A stretch of DNA of 39,513 nucleotides, taken from NCBI RefSeq assembly GCF_022179245.1, contig NZ_BPQM01000073.1:1-39513 (forward strand), written 5' to 3'. This stretch comes from Methylobacterium gregans (GTDB taxonomy: Bacteria > Pseudomonadota > Alphaproteobacteria > Rhizobiales > Beijerinckiaceae). A program made the position numbers and the translations under genes. The notes under the pieces were generated by a model. The model did not search any database. It was not told the DNA's origin and saw only the letters and a program-made list of their open reading frames with translations. Positions 35,831 through 39,513 of this stretch are shown here, one piece after another. Each line of letters opens with the position of its first letter. Positions within the stretch are counted from its first letter, which is position 1.

Positions 35831-36471
35831 GGGCTCGATCGGTGACTCGCGGGCGCGAGATCGCTGACCCGCACGATCCGGGCCATCGACTCGGTTCGGC
35901 TCGGAACGAGGTCGTAGGTGACTGTCCACCGTGCGGCCGCCCGGGTCAATTCCGCTTCGACCTCGCGGCCCTTCGGAAACAGGCCGGTGGTGCCCGAATT
36001 CAACAGGGGCTCGGTCCAGGCGAGGAGCTGTTCGAGGGGCGCGAGAGCCCGGGCGCAGACCACGTCGACACCCTGGAAATTTGGGATGACCGCCTCGATC
36101 CGGGCCGCGTGGATCCGGGCCCGCGCCCCGGTGAGCCGCGCGGTCTCGGTGAGGAAGGCGCATTTGCGCGCGTTGCTCTCGACGAGGTCGACGGAGATCT
36201 CGGGACCGCCCGCGATCGCCAGGATCAGGCCGGGGATGCCGGCGCCGGAGCCGAGATCGAGCCATCGTTGGGCCCCCGGTGCCAGCGCCAGGAGCTGCAG
36301 CGCGTCGGCCACGTGGCGCGTCCAGACCTCGGCGAGCGTCGCCGGGCCGACGAGGTTCTTCACCGATTGCCAGCGCTTGAGCTGGTCCACGTAGAGGTCG
36401 AGGCGGGCCGCGGTTTCACGTGAAACACCGGCTTCCGCGAGGACGCGCTCCCGATCGCTGCCGGCACCCAT
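35827..36471 (-). CDS. rsmG: 16S rRNA (guanine-N7) methyltransferase G
   Basis: RsmG (GidB) uses S-adenosylmethionine to methylate G527 of 16S rRNA; its loss gives low-level streptomycin resistance. The 214-residue protein has the SAM motif WLDLGSGAGIPGLILA (about 70-86), KNLVGPATLAEVWTRHVADAL and VCARALAPLEQLL. It starts at ATG 36471, overlapping the mnmG stop by one base (TGATG), and ends overlapping parA (ATGA). Codons 16-20 (VSRET) carry the parS palindrome. Confidence 0.95.
   Translation of the reverse strand: MGAGSDRERVLAEAGVSRETAARLDLYVDQLKRWQSVKNLVGPATLAEVWTRHVADALQLLALAPGAQRWLDLGSGAGIPGLILAIAGGPEISVDLVESNARKCAFLTETARLTGARARIHAARIEAVIPNFQGVDVVCARALAPLEQLLAWTEPLLNSGTTGLFPKGREVEAELTRAAARWTVTYDLVPSRTESMARIVRVSDLAPASHRSSP
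36412..36427. promoter_or_regulatory. parS centromere site inside rsmG
   Basis: GGTTTCACGTGAAACA at 36412-36427 contains the perfect 14-base palindrome GTTTCACGTGAAAC at 36413-36426. It matches the bacterial parS consensus TGTTTCACGTGAAACA except for the first base. It encodes Val-Ser-Arg-Glu-Thr of RsmG. ParB should nucleate here, only about 1.5 kb from its own gene. Confidence 0.95.
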
Positions 36472-38351
36472 CAGGCACGCACCGGCGCGCGGCCGTCCCG
36501 GCGGGCATGGGCGGCCAGCAGGGTGAGGGCGGCCGGCGTCACGCCCTCGATGCGCGCGGCCTGTCCCAGCGTGCCGGGGCGCACGGCCTCCAGCTTCAGC
36601 CGCATCTCGTTCGAGAGGCCGCTGATCCCCGCATAGTCGAGCCCGGACGGCAGCCGAACCGCCTCGTCGCGCCGGAAGGCGGCGATGTCGGCCTGCTGCC
36701 GGTCGAGATAGACCGCGTAGGTCGCGTCGGTGCGCAGGCGCTCGGCGAGCCGTGGCGTGACGGCGCCGAGCTCCGGCCAGACCCGCGACAGCCGTGCCCA
36801 ATCGAGTTCCGGATAGGAGAGGAGCTGGAAGGCGCTGCGGCGGATGCCGTCCTGGTTCAGCGCGATCCCGTGGCCGCGCGCCTCGGTCGGCGTGAGACTG
36901 AGCGCGTCGAGCCGGGCGCGGGCGGCGGTCAGTTCAACCTGGGAGGCGCTGAAATGCGCGGCCCGTGCGCTGCCGACGCAGCCGAGTGCCAGGCCGCGGG
37001 GGGTCAGGCGCTCGTCGGCGTTGTCGACGCGCAGGCTCAGCCGGTACTCGGAGCGCGAGGTGAACATGCGGTAGGGCTCGCTCACCCCATGGGTGACGAG
37101 GTCGTCGATCATCACGCCGAGATAGGATTCGGCCCGATCGAAAGACGCGATCGCCTGTCCGCCCGCGTGCCGGGCCGCGTTGAGGCCGGCGACCAGCCCC
37201 TGCGCCGCCGCCTCCTCGTAGCCGGTGGTGCCGTTGATCTGGCCGGCGAGGAACAGGCCGGGCAGGCGCTTGGTCTGCAGCCCGGCATCGAGTTCGCGCG
37301 GATCGACGTAATCGTACTCGATGGCGTAGCCCGGCCGCACGATCCGGGTCTTCTCCAGACCGGGGATCAGGCCGATCAGGGCGCGCTGCACGTCCTCGGG
37401 CAGAGCGGTCGAGATGCCGTTCGGATAGACGGTCGGGTCGTCGAGGCCTTCCGGCTCCAGGAAGATCTGGTGCCCCTCGCGGTCGCCGAAGCGCACCACC
37501 TTGTCCTCGATCGACGGGCAGTAGCGCGGGCCGCGGCTGCTGATGCCGCCCGAATACATCGGCGAGCGATGCAGATTCGCCCGGATCAGGTCGTGGACAC
37601 CTTGCGTCGTGCGGGTGATGCCGCACCGGATCTGCGGCGTGGTGATCCGCTCGGTGAGCGTCGAGAACGGCACCGGCTCGGCGTCGGCCTCCTGCATCTC
37701 CAGGGCGGCCCAGTCGATGGTGGTCCCGTCGAGCCGGGGGGGCGTGCCGGTCTTCAGCCGGCCGAGGCGGAAGCCGAGGCCGTCGAGGGTGCGGGCGAGG
37801 CCGACGGACGGCGCCTCGCCCACGCGCCCGGCCGGCACCTGCACGGGGCCGATATGGATCAGCCCGCGCAGGAAGGTGCCGGTGGTGATGACCGCGGCGG
37901 CACAGGGGAGGGTGCGCCCATCCCCCAGCACCACGCCCGCGACGCGGCCCTCGGTGATGGCGAGATCCTCGCAACTCGTCTCGATCACCGTGAGGCCGGC
38001 GGTCTCCGCGATCGCCGCCTGCATCGCGGCCGCGTAGAGCTTGCGGTCGGCCTGGGTGCGGGGGCCGCGCACGGCCGGGCCCTTGCGGCGGTTGAGCAGG
38101 CGGAACTGGATACCGGCGGCGTCGGCGACCCGGCCCATCAGTCCGTCGAGGGCGTCGACCTCCCGGACGAGGTGGCCCTTGCCGAGGCCGCCGATCGCCG
38201 GATTGCACGACATGGCGCCGATGGTCGCCGCCGCGTGGGTGACGAGCGCCGTGCGCGCCCCACAACGGGCGGCGGCGGCCGCCGCCTCGACACCGGCATG
38301 GCCGCCACCGATGACGACGACGTCGAAGCGTGATGAAGCGTTGATGGACAT
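36471..38351 (-). CDS. mnmG: tRNA uridine-5-carboxymethylaminomethyl modification enzyme MnmG
   Basis: MnmG (GidA) is the FAD subunit of the MnmE-MnmG complex that modifies U34 of several tRNAs. The 626-residue protein has the FAD motif [14 protein letters not shown] (residues 11-24), [22 protein letters not shown], the [19 protein letters not shown] block and a C-terminal helical domain ([39 protein letters not shown]). The ATG is at 38351. It heads the mnmG-rsmG-parA-parB operon. mnmE, often directly upstream in alphaproteobacteria, is not present in this window. Confidence 0.97.
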   Translation of the reverse strand: MSINASSRFDVVVIGGGHAGVEAAAAAARCGARTALVTHAAATIGAMSCNPAIGGLGKGHLVREVDALDGLMGRVADAAGIQFRLLNRRKGPAVRGPRTQADRKLYAAAMQAAIAETAGLTVIETSCEDLAITEGRVAGVVLGDGRTLPCAAAVITTGTFLRGLIHIGPVQVPAGRVGEAPSVGLARTLDGLGFRLGRLKTGTPPRLDGTTIDWAALEMQEADAEPVPFSTLTERITTPQIRCGITRTTQGVHDLIRANLHRSPMYSGGISSRGPRYCPSIEDKVVRFGDREGHQIFLEPEGLDDPTVYPNGISTALPEDVQRALIGLIPGLEKTRIVRPGYAIEYDYVDPRELDAGLQTKRLPGLFLAGQINGTTGYEEAAAQGLVAGLNAARHAGGQAIASFDRAESYLGVMIDDLVTHGVSEPYRMFTSRSEYRLSLRVDNADERLTPRGLALGCVGSARAAHFSASQVELTAARARLDALSLTPTEARGHGIALNQDGIRRSAFQLLSYPELDWARLSRVWPELGAVTPRLAERLRTDATYAVYLDRQQADIAAFRRDEAVRLPSGLDYAGISGLSNEMRLKLEAVRPGTLGQAARIEGVTPAALTLLAAHARRDGRAPVRA

Positions 38352-38847
38352 GGGGTGATTAGGCGCGCCCGCGCGGGATCGTCAACGGATGGAACGCGTG
38401 GGCCGGGGTTGCCTGCGGCATCCGACACCGGGAGACGCATGATCGACGCGCTCTCGCTTCCGCCTTCGCGAGCGGAGCCAGCCCTATGACATGCACTGTC
38501 TGGTTCGCACGGGAGCCGCAGCGCGTCCCCTCTCACCCGGAAAGGGTGGGGCAAGAGGTATGAGGTTTCACACCTGAGCGCGCCATCGACGCGCGTCCGG
38601 CACCGCGTATGGTCCGGCAGCCGCATACCCCTCACCCGACTTTCTGCGAAAGCAGACCTCTCCCTACAGAAGAGGGGACCCGCGCCTCGGGCTGCGGCGC
38701 GGGGTAGGCCGCCATAGGCGTTTGACTGAACTCTACTCCGCCTGGCCGGGCGGAAACGGCATCAATATTGCATTGACCATGTTCGGCATACGCGCACAGC
38801 GCGTCGGCCGGCGTTCCTGCGTCCTGGGCACTTCGAGGAGGCGGCGC
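38352..38847. other. Long non-coding stretch with dispersed stem-loops
   Basis: No supported gene lies here. The region holds hairpin-rich segments: 38529-38558 (outer stem cctct/agagg, inner stem caccc/gggtg with loop ggaaa), 38563-38575 (aggt/acct), and about 38630-38675, where ctcacccg is followed by tctgc-gaaa-gcaga and cctct/agagg. The ctcaccc...cctctccc pattern resembles decayed intergenic repeats common in Hyphomicrobiales. The mnmG promoter should lie at the low-coordinate end. Confidence 0.5.
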
Positions 38848-38994
38848 ATGCATCTCGTGGCGATCGGGCTGGGCGCCCTGTGCTGCGCCGGCGGCGCGGT
38901 CGCGCACTTCACTGACACGACACACCGGCGCGAGGGCGCGCTCGGGCTCGCCGGGTTCGGTTTCCTGCTGGCCGGGCTTTTCCTCGAACGGTAG
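38848..38994 (+). CDS. Small membrane protein of unknown function (48 aa)
   Basis: A 48-residue ORF with two hydrophobic segments (HLVAIGLGALCCAGGAVAHF and GLAGFGFLLAGLFLE) joined by a polar turn TDTTHRREGA, so it is probably a two-helix inner-membrane protein. ATG 38848 has a strong GAGGAG at 38835-38840, the best evidence that it is translated. No function is known. Confidence 0.6.
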   Translation: MHLVAIGLGALCCAGGAVAHFTDTTHRREGALGLAGFGFLLAGLFLER

Positions 38995-39077
38995 GACACG
39001 GCGGTGGATTCGGTAGCGCGCGACGCTCGTTCCGGAGCCGCCGGGCCTGCGCGGATCTACCGTCCTTCGGACCGGCG

Positions 39078-39263
39078 CTAGGCTGTCGCGCGCAACTGCT
39101 TCATCCAGAGATCGGCCGAGAGTTCCGCCCCGCCGCGCGTCGCGAAGGCGTAGGGCGCGCGCACCACGCTCCCGTCTTCCAGCTGGATCTGCCAGCGGAA
39201 GGTGCCGGGCTTGTCGGGGCAGGGCGCCACGTGCGGACGCCCCGGTTGCGGTGATCTGGCCAT
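39078..39263 (-). CDS. Small protein of unknown function (61 aa)
   Basis: A 61-residue ORF starting MARSPQPGRPHVAPCPDKPG and containing FRWQIQLEDGSVVRAPYAFATRGGAELSADLWMKQL. The strand-like WQIQLEDGSVVR followed by a helix looks like a folded domain, and similar short hypothetical proteins occur in this order. No ribosome-binding site is clear at ATG 39263. It is divergent from hisS. Confidence 0.5.
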   Translation of the reverse strand: MARSPQPGRPHVAPCPDKPGTFRWQIQLEDGSVVRAPYAFATRGGAELSADLWMKQLRATA

Positions 39264-39364
39264 GCGGGACAAAAGCTCACGCGGCCGTGAAGTTCCGTAA
39301 CGCGGTCCCCCGGCCGGATGCCCGACTACGTAGATGCCGCCCCTCCGCACCGTTCGGGACCCGC

Positions 39365-39394
39365 GCGCCCGCGGCGGTTGCCGTGCGCGGGCGC
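39365..39394. other. Stem-loop in the hisS upstream region
   Basis: Bases 39365-39373 (gcgcccgcg) pair perfectly with 39386-39394 (cgcgggcgc), 9 pairs with a 12-base loop, about 50 bases before the hisS ATG. It could affect the hisS leader. No T-box or histidine leader peptide is visible. Confidence 0.35.
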
Positions 39395-39444
39395 CCTGCG
39401 TTAGAGCCCGGGCAACCCGTTCCGACACGAAGCGAATTCCTGCT

Positions 39445-39513
39445 ATGTCCCAGGCCGATCCCAAGAAGGCCGATATCAAGAAGGCCGACACCCTGAAGCC
39501 CCGCCTGCCGCGG
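39445..39513 (+). CDS. hisS: Histidyl-tRNA synthetase, N-terminal fragment (3' end outside window)
   Basis: The last 69 bases encode 23 residues: MSQADPKKADIKKADTLKPR, then LPR. The Lys-rich leader followed by LKPRLPR matches the start of alphaproteobacterial HisS, which continues GF(V/A)DR in relatives. Only this much is visible, so the name rests on the N-terminal match. The window ends at a codon boundary inside the gene. Confidence 0.6.
   Translation, partial: MSQADPKKADIKKADTLKPRLPR

Noticed and set aside
36420..38333. Long open frame antisense to mnmG and rsmG
   Set aside because: Same shadow effect; it crosses the boundary of two certain genes and encodes no recognisable domain.
38352..38847. 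Replication origin beside mnmG
   Set aside because: Nearness to parS and parAB makes it tempting, but I saw no cluster of DnaA boxes or AT-rich unwinding region.

Overview
The window looks like a contig from a very GC-rich alphaproteobacterium of the order Hyphomicrobiales, most likely Methylobacterium or a close relative. The basis is the gene families (long HPF beside rpoN and ptsN, the mnmG-rsmG-parA-parB string, LptE, the OpgG/OpgH pair) and codon use. The genus is inferred, not proven. About 37 protein genes are supported. No rRNA, tRNA, CRISPR array, transposase or prophage gene was seen. Both ends cut genes: rpoN at the left, whose first bases are a suspicious perfect inverted repeat, and a probable hisS at the right.

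Layout. 1-3808 (+): rpoN, hpf, ptsN, then two small secreted cysteine-containing proteins. 3809-3992: a run of perfect stem-loops between convergent genes. 3993-7751: opgH (-) and opgG/opgD (+), head to head with 48 bases between their outermost starts, for osmoregulated periplasmic glucan synthesis. 7861-10681: a small unknown protein, a GntR/UTRA regulator divergent from a PfkB sugar kinase, and a LysE-type exporter. 10962-13701 (-): a small secreted protein overlapping zwf, and an SDR oxidoreductase. 13920-16421 (+): a large L,D-transpeptidase with two tandem-repeat tracts, then a Dps ferritin with a good terminator. 16482-18861 (-): argJ, a SIMPL-domain protein and mutT, all overlapping by 4 bases. 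19051-24430: a degenerate receiver protein, leuS, the PLP protein YggS, a MarR regulator and a small YkuD-domain protein. 24676-31193 (+): an OmpR-type response regulator, a cyclic-nucleotide-binding-like protein, dapD coupled to an alpha/beta-hydrolase-fold protein without the nucleophile serine, a class A acid phosphatase and a TonB-dependent receptor. 31306-38351: lptE-holA and a PAS-GGDEF protein on +, converging on the tightly packed mnmG-rsmG-parA-parB operon on -, with a perfect 14-base parS palindrome inside rsmG. 38352-39513: mostly non-coding, with two small ORFs and the start of hisS.

How the genes work together. Most are housekeeping genes in short, tightly overlapped operons. Themes are nitrogen/PTS regulation, cell envelope (OPG, L,D-transpeptidases, LptE, DapD), chromosome segregation (ParABS) and translation (LeuS, HisS, MnmG, RsmG, HPF). 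I found no clear case of a new multi-gene system. The oddest items are the DapD-coupled protein with alanine at the catalytic serine position, the receiver domain lacking its acidic pair, the GGDEF gene between holA and parB, and the stem-loop intergenic elements.
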